This document shows positions 53,261 to 64,000 of a stretch of 64,000 nucleotides of DNA, piece by piece (positions within the stretch are counted from its first letter, which is position 1; each line of letters begins with the position of its first letter). This stretch comes from Drosophila persimilis (Eukaryota > Arthropoda > Insecta > Diptera > Drosophilidae). Both the position numbers and the translations under genes were made by a program. The notes under the pieces are model-generated. The model was not told where the DNA came from, did not search any database, and worked only from the letters and a program-made list of their open reading frames with translations. The DNA lies in contig NW_020825298.1 in the NCBI RefSeq assembly GCF_003286085.1, positions 310,001-374,000 on the forward strand, written 5' to 3'.

Positions 53261-54030
53261 TCGCATCTGTTGGCAATGTTGATGGAGATCTTCCGTACTT
53301 TCTGCGAAGGCTTCTCAGGGTCTTAGGTTTTGTACTCATGTGTAATTGCTGGTCTATCAGATCGGATGATCAGATGACTGTGTATTATTGGTTCCTGGAG
53401 TAAATCGAATCAAGACTTTTTTGTACAGCATTTCTTTATTTCCTCCACGAATCAACTATAAATATATATGTGATTACAAAATATGTTTTTCACTTAAATA
53501 ACATGTGAATTTATCAGAAACCTGTATTTTAAAAATTGTTATAAAATAGTTTCACACAGTCGTAATGTAATGCATCTTGAATACAAATTGCAAAATTTTT
53601 TGTTGTTGTACATGTATATATGTATAAAATATGTTTTTGTTCACGGACGACAATATATAATTTCCTCCTTGCTTGTACACATTTCAAAGGTCACATGAAA
53701 ATAGTATATATTTAATATTATATTGGTTTTGGCAAAATAGTGTGATTTGATGTGTGAATTTTTCTTACCTATAGCCCTATATTTGCTTACTCCTTAATTG
53801 TGGTTTGTTCAATGTGATTTAGTTTGATCAAATGTTATCTTTAGCTACATCTGGGGCTGGAATAAAGCGCGTATCACTTAGATTATGAATTTCGCAACTA
53901 AAAACTAGGCAAAAATAAAATGTACAAGGATTAAAAATTAAGAACCCAGAACGCTTTGTTGTTAACTAAATAGGTATTAGGTACATAAAAAGCTTTTAGA
54001 ACCGAAATCAATATTTAATTTTACAAAAAC

Positions 54031-54819
54031 CTAGCGCACAGTCTTAAGCTTCCAGCGCAAGAACAGGTACGCTGAAATGCGCAGCACCACAAAGATCACG
54101 ACAAGGGCCACAATGTCCAGCGTAAAGTTCGCGTTCACCATGTCCAGCTCCTCCAGCGTCGTGATGGGCGACTTGAAATGGCAATAGGTCTGGAAGCATC
54201 GCAGCTTCTCACGCTCGTAGCCGTAGGTGGCCAGAGCGGTGCCCTCGAAGCCGTAGCGGATGTACGATAGATACGTGATCCAACGTAAGTACACCGGTAT
54301 AGCGTCGAAGGAGACGAAGAAACCGGAGAACAGCAGGAATGGCACAGACATAACCGGGGCAAGGAAGACTCCATTCTGGACGTTCATGGCAGCGCCAACC
54401 ACCAGACCGACGGACTGAGCGACGAAGGAGATGAGTAGGCAGGCCGACAGGAACATCGAGAACCGGAACAGTTCCCAAGGTTGCGAGGTGAAGTAATATA
54501 CGATGGATACGTAGATGACACAGAAAATTGCCTGGTAAAAATAGAAGATAAATATTCGTTCTGTGGTTCGTTTAAAGGGCTTTGAAAAACTTACTTGAAA
54601 TGGTAGATCAGCCACTGATATAGCCAGATAGTAGGATTTCAACGAATACCAGCGATTAAAGTTCTCCTTTAACAGCACGGGCATCTCAAGTGGGACTAAA
54701 CACGATGGATTTGATACACATATGAGTACATAATATACATATATTGTGTTGTTAAATCACTTACATGATAGAATCGTTATGGTCATTGAGGTGTACATGA
54801 GGAACAACATGTTAAAGAA
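54031..54819 (-). pseudogene. Orphan 3' end of ABCG 2 in duplication unit 1
   Basis: Contains the last exons of the second ABCG gene, identical to those at 59401-60189: 54765-54819 (cut at the junction), 54595-54695 and 54531-54031. The nucleotide-binding domain and the first membrane segments are missing. Just upstream on the same strand lies a full copy of the ABCG 1 upstream region, so a transcript from it would read into the truncated exon. A genuine ATG at 54810 is in frame and would give a 215-residue membrane-domain-only protein. Confidence 0.85.
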
Positions 54820-57800
54820 TTGATTGCCTGTTAATACCTCAATAAGTAATTAATGCCGTTGTTTAGGTTGAAGTCATTGCCCCTGAAATGTAGGATGGGA
54901 ACAAGCTTTAAGTAAACGAGTAGAGCTATAACCTCTCGATACTGTTAGGCGCAATCCTCGACGGCGCTTTTCGCTCTGTCTCACTCTCTCTCTCTCTTTC
55001 TCGACGCGGTCAGTATTTTTTGTCTGTTTATTTGCATATTGGTAATCAATTAGTAGTCAAAATCACATGCAATGTGGAAATAAGTAAATAATTGTAAACC
55101 AGTTTGTCAAAAGTATTCACTGCTTGTTCGTTGTCTCAAGACGTTTTGTATTATTATTCTAATTAGCGATGCGGGCACTTGAAACCTTTCATCCCCCTAC
55201 AAGTGAGTATTTGCATTTATTACAATTACTTACGCTTCGATACGACTGCAAAACGCGGTGCTTTCGTTCTGGAAACAAATTTCGCACTGAGCAAAGAACT
55301 TTTTAAACGAATTTCATTTCCTCGGCTGGAGCGGGAACGCGCGAGTGCTGTGCTGTGCTAGAGCGCAGCTCGAAAAATAAACTCAGATTTTCAATTGATT
55401 GAAAGTAGTACGGGAACGACTGGCGGCCACAGCATGAATTCTGACCGAGTGACTGACTGACTGACTGGCTGGTTGAACAGCCGGCTGACTGTATGCCGAT
55501 CCAATCTGGGTGTCTGAGTATCTGGGTATGTGGGGGAGAGTAAGTATCACGTCACGGGTTACTGGTGAGTAATTTCAGTAGAGGCAGGCAAACAAAACTT
55601 GTCCAGAATTTTGCAACTACCACGTTGCGCTGTCCCAGCCGGAGCCGCAGCCGAAGATAAGCGAGCGGCAACTTCCAGTTCAAGTTGCTGTTGCAGTTGC
55701 AACTGCAGTAACTGCACAACAGCTTTGGGGAATACGAATACTAGTAGAGAACGTTATCAACTTGTACATATGTACAGCAGAGCAACAGCGGAAGCTTTAT
55801 TGGATTGATATTTGAGGGCGACAGCTGATAGCTATGTACATATACTCCTCTTTTTCATTGTTTATCTTTACTTGGCTCTCATTGATTGCATGCTCCATAT
55901 AATTCTCCGCATTAGTGCATGGAAGTATAAGCCCGAACAATATACAGATGCATACAGAATGATACTCGTACACACGTTTCTGAACTGCTTCACTTGGCTT
56001 TGTTCGTGGAAAGTCTTAGCGGCATGGCATGAATACAAAATAGGAGCGAAAATCGGTGGGAACAGGGTGCGTGCCGTCACCAATGGCCTTACTTAAAAGT
56101 CTTTTGTATCGTACTGTTTACGCGTTTGAGTACCATTTCCTCAAATATTTGGGTATTTCCAGTACCCAGGTCTTTATGAATATATCCATGAGTTTGTATG
56201 AGGTGCCGTGTAAGGGTATGCAAGAGGCGACGTGCCAAAAGATTCTTTATTCTTTGTTTCGTATCTTGTCTTTTTTGTGTGAGTAATGGCGCATGCAAAT
56301 GCAATGAAGCGGCGAATGTTGAACTTTGCTTTGACTGTGCGATATATGATTAAAAATCCCATATGTACACATGTATGTATGTATCTATGAAGCATAGGCT
56401 AAATTCACCATACCATTATAATTATATGCGACTATTTGTATGTACGAGTATTCCCACATTTATCAGGGCATATTCGGGCACCGAGCTTTATTTTGGTGTC
56501 CCAGAAGCAGATTTGTCTGACATATACTAGTGTCAACATTGGCGCTAAGAGAAGCGGGCTCCAGACGCTGTTAGAGGATTCTTACATCTATCACAGTGTT
56601 ATCACCGACTCCAACCGGATACGTGGTGGCTATATTTCTAAATGAGATAATTCCGAGTGCAATCAGTTGACTTTTCAGTGGGTTATATAGTGGGTTTCCG
56701 ACGTTATCAGAACGTTAGATCATAATGATGATTCCCTTAGTTGACCCAACAATCGATTAAACAGTACTTGCTGATTGTATGTGCCAGCGGGAATTGGCAC
56801 GGCGGCTGAAAATATTTTCTATCATATTTTTGTACGTACATACATACATACATATGTGTATATGCACACAACCACAATCACACTCGCGCAGCCATTCCGA
56901 CTTTCAGGTTCAACGAACGCGCTTAGATATTGCTGCTGGTGGGTATTATTATGTATTTACATCTACATCTGCGTAAGTGCACCACTCGCTGGCACTAGCC
57001 TTCACCACAATCGGAGAGGGAGAGAGAAAGGAGAGGGTCGTAGAGCTTCATTGCACTTACTCCGCTTTCTTTTTGTTGTTGCTGCTCGCGTTAGATTTCC
57101 ACTCTCTTTCGCCTGGCAAAGGCAGCTGTTTACGGGTGGCATGGATGGTGGGGAGACTGAGAGTCGGCAACAACAACGACAATGACAACTACAACGAAAC
57201 CGGCAGCAGCGACGACTTGTTGCACCAACGACCGAAAATGTACTGAAAGCAAATGAAGGAAGAACAACAGAGTGGCATGACTGCCCCCTGCCCACAGAAG
57301 ACAAAGAAAAGTGGAAAGAACACTTCTAGGCAAAGAAAGAGAGCTTTTTTCATCCTATGCAGCAGCAAACCCTTGGCAAACTTGTTCGGCAGCCTCTGAT
57401 TTTCGATACAGCAGGATAACATACTCTATTTATAGGCCCATCCTCTAGAAATGATCTGTGCAACGAATGTGTAAACAACTGTCAATGCCCATGCCCCAGT
57501 GGAATTCATTATTCACATTTAGATAGTCCACAAGTCTAGTCCCAAGAAAAAGTTCTCATTACGAACAGTAAGAACATAAGGAAAGGGGGTACTGAGAGCT
57601 GGGATGAAGAACTTAATGCGAGAACATTAATGTTGCATGAAATTGGAAAACCGTTCGCTAAATCTTTCCAAAATGATGGTGACTTTGAAACCGCTGGCAT
57701 TTCTAAACCATTTCCTACATTTTACTAACGAGACGCAATAGCAAATTCATTGCGACGGCATGGCAAATGTTCCTCGATGCAATCAGATTTCGTATTCATT

Positions 57801-59400
57801 TGACAGACGTGCAGACTCGCAAAAGAAACAAATTTGTACCAATTGATATTTTTTCCTCTTTAGCCATTTCATTTTAATTATTTGTGCAATGATCGCCAAC
57901 GCAATTAAATTGAAGTGACGCCAGGTGGCGATCAATATCGGCCACATAAACAAATTATGACATACTTTTGGGCTGACTAAATCCGTAGCCTTGACGTTGA
58001 AAATCATTAAAAAAATTATCTAGAATTAATTTTTGCAGAATATAGAACTGTAGTGTTTTACAAATAAATTCGTTATATAGTAAACTTCGTTGTACCTAAG
58101 TTCGTAATACAGAAGCTCGACTGTATTTTCCAATTCCATTATATTTCTCAGCCATACATAAATCGGCCGATTATCGATGAGTTTTCCACAAAATGTGTGT
58201 TTCTCGTCTTTATCCTCACGATCCTGAAAGAACAACCCTTACTGATCAGACTTCATTTACACGAAATACAGCGCCCAAACTTTTGTTTTGGCCAATCATT
58301 TTATAAACAATTCTCAACGAAGAACATACAACTATATTTTTTTTATTTATTTATTTATATATTTGAAGGCTGACAATACAATTCTTAACCTGAGAGAAAT
58401 TGTGGAAAACTAGCTGGCAGGTCATCGGCTCTTTACTATAAGTTTTAAATTTGATATACAAGTATTGGCTTGTATAGATAAGTATTTAACAGCCAGAAGG
58501 AAGCGTTTCCGAGTCCATAAAGTATATACCTAAATTAATTCTATATCAGTATCAATATAGCATCAATATTTGATCGGTCCATACATAACCATGTCTGTCT
58601 ATCCAAGCCCGCCTGTCAATTTCCCTGATGTCGCATCTGTTGGCAATGTTGATGGAGATCTTCCGTACTTTCTGCGAAGGCTTCTCAGGGTCTTAGGTTT
58701 TGTACTCATGTGTAATTGCTGGTCTATCAGATCGGATGATCAGATGACTGTGTATTATTGGTTCCTGGAGTAAATCGAATCAAGACTTTTTTGTACAGCA
58801 TTTCTTTATTTCCTCCACGAATCAACTATAAATATATATGTGATTACAAAATATGTTTTTCACTTAAATAACATGTGAATTTATCAGAAACCTGTATTTT
58901 AAAAATTGTTATAAAATAGTTTCACACAGTCGTAATGTAATGCATCTTGAATACAAATTGCAAAATTTTTTGTTGTTGTACATGTATATATGTATAAAAT
59001 ATGTTTTTGTTCACGGACGACAATATATAATTTCCTCCTTGCTTGTACACATTTCAAAGGTCACATGAAAATAGTATATATTTAATATTATATTGGTTTT
59101 GGCAAAATAGTGTGATTTGATGTGTGAATTTTTCTTACCTATAGCCCTATATTTGCTTACTCCTTAATTGTGGTTTGTTCAATGTGATTTAGTTTGATCA
59201 AATGTTATCTTTAGCTACATCTGGGGCTGGAATAAAGCGCGTATCACTTAGATTATGAATTTCGCAACTAAAAACTAGGCAAAAATAAAATGTACAAGGA
59301 TTAAAAATTAAGAACCCAGAACGCTTTGTTGTTAACTAAATAGGTATTAGGTACATAAAAAGCTTTTAGAACCGAAATCAATATTTAATTTTACAAAAAC
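54820..59400. other. Intergenic DNA, second copy
   Basis: Identical in content to 49450-54030: a copy of the ABCG 1 upstream region (GA tract at 54981-55002), simple repeats and the two transposon remnants. No gene is supported. On the left it abuts the truncated ABCG 2 exon, not the ABCG 1 start codon. Confidence 0.6.
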
Positions 59401-60189
59401 CTAGCGCACAGTCTTAAGCTTCCAGCGCAAGAACAGGTACGCTGAAATGCGCAGCACCACAAAGATCACGACAAGGGCCACAATGTCCAGCGTAAAGTTC
59501 GCGTTCACCATGTCCAGCTCCTCCAGCGTCGTGATGGGCGACTTGAAATGGCAATAGGTCTGGAAGCATCGCAGCTTCTCACGCTCGTAGCCGTAGGTGG
59601 CCAGAGCGGTGCCCTCGAAGCCGTAGCGGATGTACGATAGATACGTGATCCAACGTAAGTACACCGGTATAGCGTCGAAGGAGACGAAGAAACCGGAGAA
59701 CAGCAGGAATGGCACAGACATAACCGGGGCAAGGAAGACTCCATTCTGGACGTTCATGGCAGCGCCAACCACCAGACCGACGGACTGAGCGACGAAGGAG
59801 ATGAGTAGGCAGGCCGACAGGAACATCGAGAACCGGAACAGTTCCCAAGGTTGCGAGGTGAAGTAATATACGATGGATACGTAGATGACACAGAAAATTG
59901 CCTGGTAAAAATAGAAGATAAATATTCGTTCTGTGGTTCGTTTAAAGGGCTTTGAAAAACTTACTTGAAATGGTAGATCAGCCACTGATATAGCCAGATA
60001 GTAGGATTTCAACGAATACCAGCGATTAAAGTTCTCCTTTAACAGCACGGGCATCTCAAGTGGGACTAAACACGATGGATTTGATACACATATGAGTACA
60101 TAATATACATATATTGTGTTGTTAAATCACTTACATGATAGAATCGTTATGGTCATTGAGGTGTACATGAGGAACAACATGTTAAAGAA
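54820..60189. repeat. Tandem duplication unit 2 (5,370 bp)
   Basis: Second copy of 49450-54819. Its right edge lies inside the ABCG 2 exon 60135-60303, which continues normally beyond it, so this copy holds the original 3' end of ABCG 2. Its left edge is the abnormal junction. Confidence 0.97.
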
Positions 60190-62861
60190 CAAGAAACCGA
60201 GGTTGCTGAGCACCTTGGCTCCATCATTGCCAATGTCGTAGTAGAGGGCTCCAATCAGAAAACCAACCAAAAGATGAGCAAACAATCGTAGGTACATAAG
60301 CGTCTATGAGAAAAAAGTTATTATTGCATTAGTTATTGGTTCTCTAAAAATTTTCGCAGGTGCCAAACTTACCCAATCGCGATAGCTGAAAAGCAAAGTT
60401 CGCTTGAGCACCACCCAGAACTGATGGAACTGCGACGTCGGGTACCGCTCCGGCGATGTAATCTCCTCCGAGAGCAGAGCCGTTGTACAGTTGTCCGTCT
60501 TCTCCACGTCAATCATGGCATCGCCTTTCTCATTGGTGCTGACCACGGCAGTCCCAGTGTTGGTGTTCTTCACAATATCGTTGACCATTCCATTTAGCAA
60601 ACCATTGTTTAAGGTCAGATTGTCCTCGTACTTGCTTCCGCTGACGTTTGAGGCATCGTTCTTGTCCAGGATGGCCTTCAGATTTTGTACCTTCACCAGA
60701 TCATTGCGGGCCTTCAGTCCAGCATAGTCCGCGGAGGAACGGATGTCCCTCTTGCCATTGTCGATTGCCTCCACCAGTTTGCGAGTGTGATCGCCGTGCT
60801 CCCCGCAAGAAACCTCAATGACATAGCTTGCCGGGTTGTGGTAGCTGGGGCACTCCAAGTTCAGGGTGGAGAGAAAGGGCACCAGCTGCTTGGTGCTGCC
60901 CTGGTAGACGCACTGTCCGTCCGCGAGAGTGTACAACTGGTCGAACATCTCGAACAGACGAGCGGAAGGCTGATGGATGGTGCAGATGACTGTGCGTCCA
61001 CCTGCGGCCAGCATTTTCAGGAGATGAATGCACTGGAAACAGGTCGAGCTGTCCAGGCCGGAGGTGGGTTCGTCAAAAAACATGATGGGTGGATTGCTGA
61101 CCAGCTCCAGGGCAATGGATAGACGCTTCTTCTGGCCGCCTGACAGATTGCGAGTCATCGTATTGCGGTGCTCGCTCAGGCTCAGAGTCAGCAAAATGTC
61201 ATCGATCTGTAAGAGACATCTAACTTATTAGCGCTGTGGAATTTCCTTTCATTAAGTTTGGTTTTTGCCTGGCCGCGATGACTTGCAAGACTTTTGAAAA
61301 TAGCCTAAACAGACTTCCATATTGTCACCTACGGGTATTGTGATATATTCTGCCAGAAACTGGCTCTGTTCTGAGTTAAAAATATGCGTCGGGAATACAG
61401 ACACCTAAGTCTGGAACTTTGATTTAGCTTGCCCAATTCATAATTGAGTGTGTTGTCTGTATGTACATACTTATGTGCCTGGCCGTCTGTCTGTACTTTG
61501 ATCGAATTACTTACCATTGAATTCTTCTCAGGCTTTGTGAACTTTTTGCTGAGCTTTAGATTCGTTGCCACCGTCATCGCTTCCTGCACAGTTAGATTTC
61601 CGTGCAGCTGATTATCCTGCATTATGTAAGCGGATAACTTGCGGAAAGCACTCAGGTTGCGTTCGGCGCCGTTCATGGTGACGCTTCCTTCGATGCTCGA
61701 GGTTCTGCAGGAAAAAATAAAATCGTATTTAAGGATGCTATGGACTTGCTGTGGCGAATCCATCAAGGACTGATCACGGCCATCGGAAAGCTTTTCATAA
61801 GGTTTCCATCTAAAAAAGGTCTCGTTAAAATGCATATGCCTACCATATTGGCATGTTGGCAGGCCCGTGGAGACAGTTGCTTCATTGGTTATCATTGAAT
61901 TTTGAACAGAGCTAATAACACAGATAATTAGACCCTATTTTTTCCTTGCATATCTACGAGTGTGTACACTTATATCATATATTAAAGTACTAGTATGTAC
62001 ATAGGCATGTGTACAGTATGTGCACGCGATTGGAGAACTGTTGCGCAAAGAGGTTGGTTCCAAAGTTCAGCAAACTAGTAGCGTATTCCCACACAAGTAT
62101 TTCAACTAATAAAACACAAACAAAGCGAGGCGCTGATTACACTCTGATATATGTGTATATGTATGTATGTAAGTACATATGTACATGGCATGACAAAAAT
62201 CGGCTTCCTGCGATTCAGTCAACCTCTCGTTCCCATATCGATTCATGGCGATTCATGGCTAGCGACTTGTCCGCCGCCTAGCTCCTAGTAAAAACAGTAA
62301 CAACTAAGCAAGTTAATTTGAAATGTTTATGATTATTATGCCGCACAGCAAAACTTCTTCAACGTTTTCAATAAACGAATAAAGATAATAACTTTGGAAG
62401 GGACGGATGAGGATTCCGTACCCACGGTGCATAAATTATATAATTTCAAAGAACCCATTCTGTGCTCGTGCAGAGTCGCGAAAAGGTCGGCGGTTCAAGC
62501 TCTCTGAGAGGCAGTGTACTTATCAAGTCGTACATATTTCTTTATAGTAATGCTGATAATACAGGGCGGGCTTATAAATATACTCGCACTAGCACTAGTA
62601 CGGCGCAACAGGCACCGTGTGCCGTACATTCTGGTGTATTTCCACAAGGTCATAAACACACATACACACATGCGAAAATATGTACCAGCTACTCGTTGTG
62701 AATGCAAATTATCATCATCGGCATCAGACAAAGCCAAACTTACTTGTAGCCAGACAAAATATTCAGGAGCGTACTCTTGCCAGCGCCGGATGGTCCCATG
62801 ATGGCTGTGAGCTCTCCTGACCGCAGGCGCCCGCTGACGCCCTTCAGAATTGTTTTGGCAT
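59401..62861 (-). CDS. ABCG-type half-transporter 2, 5' end not located
   Basis: Second white/ABCG1-4 type half-transporter. Coding exons on the minus strand: 62744-62861, 61515-61704, 60373-61206, 60135-60303, 59965-60065, 59401-59901, with consistent phases. Walker [11 protein letters not shown]-loop YIMQDNQL, signature LSGGQ, Walker B MFFDEP followed by TSGLDSS, and H-loop CTIHQPS are all canonical. The domain is followed by a linker of about 100 residues rich in Asn/Asp/Lys, then six membrane segments and the end RWKLKTVR. The exon at 62861 starts in mid-codon (phase 1 before it), so an N-terminal exon with the start must lie upstream, in 62862-64000 or beyond the window. It is paralogous to ABCG 1 with the same exon phases around the Walker A and Q-loop exons. 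Confidence 0.9.
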
Positions 62862-64000
62862 CTGAAATGACAAGATGTATGAAATTAGTGTTTTTGGGGA
62901 AATCTTTTATCAGGCCTAAAAATAGTCGCCTTCATGATTAATCTAACGTTATTGAACCAAGCGCCGCCACTTAACTATGGCGAAGCTATTAAATGTCATC
63001 GGACGATCAAGTGTGAAGTGAAGTCAATAGGTAAAAAAAATAAAAAAAAGACTGGCAATCAAACAGCATAACCCGGTCATTGGCCCCTGCCTGCGAGCTT
63101 TGTTGCCCTCCATCTCCATCTGGACGCCGCGGCGTCTGAGCGGTGAATGCAGACAATAGAGCTGTGTCTGAAGCTTTACAAGCGCTGGTATTCAACGATT
63201 CCGGTGATCAGATAGTCCTTAATGTTTCTTGGGTGCGTTTTAGATTGTAGGTGCTTTCAATAACATATTCTTGAGGGTTTTAAACGATCCGCCTCAGAAT
63301 CACATATTGGCGTATTCTTTTCAAATAAAAACAGCTTAGATGAATGAGCAGACGCGGAAGTGCCTTATGTACACCATACACCATATGAATAAAATATAAA
63401 CTAGAAAATAACATCTGTGGAGGAAAATGCTAATAAACCAGTTTGCTCTCGGGCACGCGCGGATATTCGCAATTGCCGGTTACGAATCTTCGCCAAAGAT
63501 GGACATATCGACCATTTGTATGGCTCTCAGGTAATGATCTTTTGTCATTGATGCGATCGTAGCAGACTGCGATCGCGGGGCTGTGGGTTAGTGGTAGAAA
63601 CTACTAACTGAAGAGATGTTGTTTTAAATGGCCATTACAAAACAATCCAATTTAGGCGTGTCGTAACTCAGACTAGTTACTAGTCAGTTGCCGTGACCTA
63701 TAGCTTCGCTCTAGCGTTCACAAAAAACTTGAATTGTACGAATCTCGTGCATATGTACATAGGTTGGTTTAATTTAGTTGCCCGACAGCTCACTTGATTA
63801 CAAAATACGGCGCTATATAAGCTGGTAGTGAACCTCAACTGACAGACTGCGACTGCCAAGCCGCATACTAGCGTAGCCACTAACTATACGCAATGCTTCG
63901 CATTGAATTGCCGCATATTGCAGCTGCCACTGGCCCGCAACTCGGCTGTATCCGTCCCGAAATTGGGACTGGGGCTGGAGCTATGGCTGTGGCTGTGGCT
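62862..64000. other. Upstream or intron sequence of ABCG 2
   Basis: No exon with a start codon, ABCG-like N-terminal sequence and the required phase 1 donor could be found. The frame at 63007-63195 (minus) has no recognisable domain. The sequence at the right edge (63970-64000) runs into a GGCTGTG-type simple repeat cut by the window end. Confidence 0.5.

Larger units (their letters stand above)
49450..54030. other. Intergenic DNA upstream of ABCG 1 (first copy)
   Basis: No gene is supported. Probable 5' leader and promoter of ABCG 1 occupy the left few hundred bases, with a pyrimidine/GA tract (49611-49632). Simple repeats include GACT units near 50079-50100, CATA units near 51470-51485 and a GA-rich tract at 51640-51668. 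Transposon remnants lie at about 52673-52760 and 53118-53260. The same content recurs in 54820-59400. Confidence 0.6.
49450..54819. repeat. Tandem duplication unit 1 (5,370 bp)
   Basis: Matches 54820-60189 at a constant offset of 5,370 with no substitution or indel seen in any stretch compared, microsatellites included. The unit begins two bases before the ATG of the first ABCG gene and contains its upstream region, intergenic DNA and the last two and a half coding exons of the second ABCG gene. The junction at 54819/54820 has no microhomology. Confidence 0.97.

Noticed and set aside
49809-53403. Many short frames within the duplicated intergenic unit, present twice
   Set aside because: They recur only because the DNA is duplicated; none has a domain, splice context or codon bias suggesting a gene.
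62460-62520. GGTTCAAGCTC resembling a tRNA T-arm
   Set aside because: No matching acceptor, D or anticodon stems could be folded around it.
1-64000. CRISPR arrays, operons, ribosome-binding sites or replication origins
   Set aside because: The window is animal nuclear DNA; no regularly spaced direct repeats with unique spacers were seen and bacterial features do not apply.

Overview
The window is nuclear DNA of a fruit fly (genus Drosophila). The split genes have short GT-AG introns, there are TATGTA/CATA microsatellites and Helitron-like debris, and four gene families are recognisable. Cda5, Ir21a and l(2)gl are neighbours at the left tip of D. melanogaster chromosome 2L (21A-B), which is Muller element B, and two ABCG transporter genes also lie in 21B there. 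The species is not the melanogaster reference: protein residues and gene order differ. The style of the interspersed repeats would fit the obscura group, but that is a guess.

Layout. 1-13957: no confident gene; probably the large first intron and 5' region of Cda5, rich in simple repeats. 13958-27731 (+): Cda5, a very long secreted chitin deacetylase-like protein with one chitin-binding domain, about 2,600 residues of mucin-like Thr/Pro/Ser/Gln sequence, and a C-terminal polysaccharide deacetylase domain with a pair of mutually exclusive exons. 29423-32293 (+): Ir21a, a complete ionotropic receptor. 35045-41422 (+): l(2)gl, complete, with the conserved aPKC phosphorylation motif. 43186-44531 (+): a second copy of the 3' part of Ir21a, almost identical but without a start. 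45403-46665 (+): a possible small unrecognised gene behind a motif-6/motif-1 type promoter. 46646-49448 (-): a complete ABCG half-transporter. 49450-60189: two copies of a 5,370-bp unit in direct tandem with no difference that I could find. 59401-62861 (-): a second ABCG half-transporter, 5'-incomplete here. 62862-64000: its unassigned upstream or intron sequence.

The genes have unrelated roles: cuticle or chitin matrix (Cda5), cool sensing (Ir21a), apicobasal polarity and tumour suppression (l(2)gl), and membrane lipid or metabolite export (ABCG). What links the region is its rearrangement history. One segmental duplication carried the Ir21a 3' end together with l(2)gl promoter-proximal DNA to the far side of l(2)gl. 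A second, tandem duplication placed an ABCG upstream region next to a truncated 3' end of the neighbouring ABCG gene. The second is either very recent or an assembly error, and that must be settled before biology is read into it.

Exon boundaries were read by eye from splice signals, phase continuity and protein similarity recalled for these families. No alignment or database search was run.
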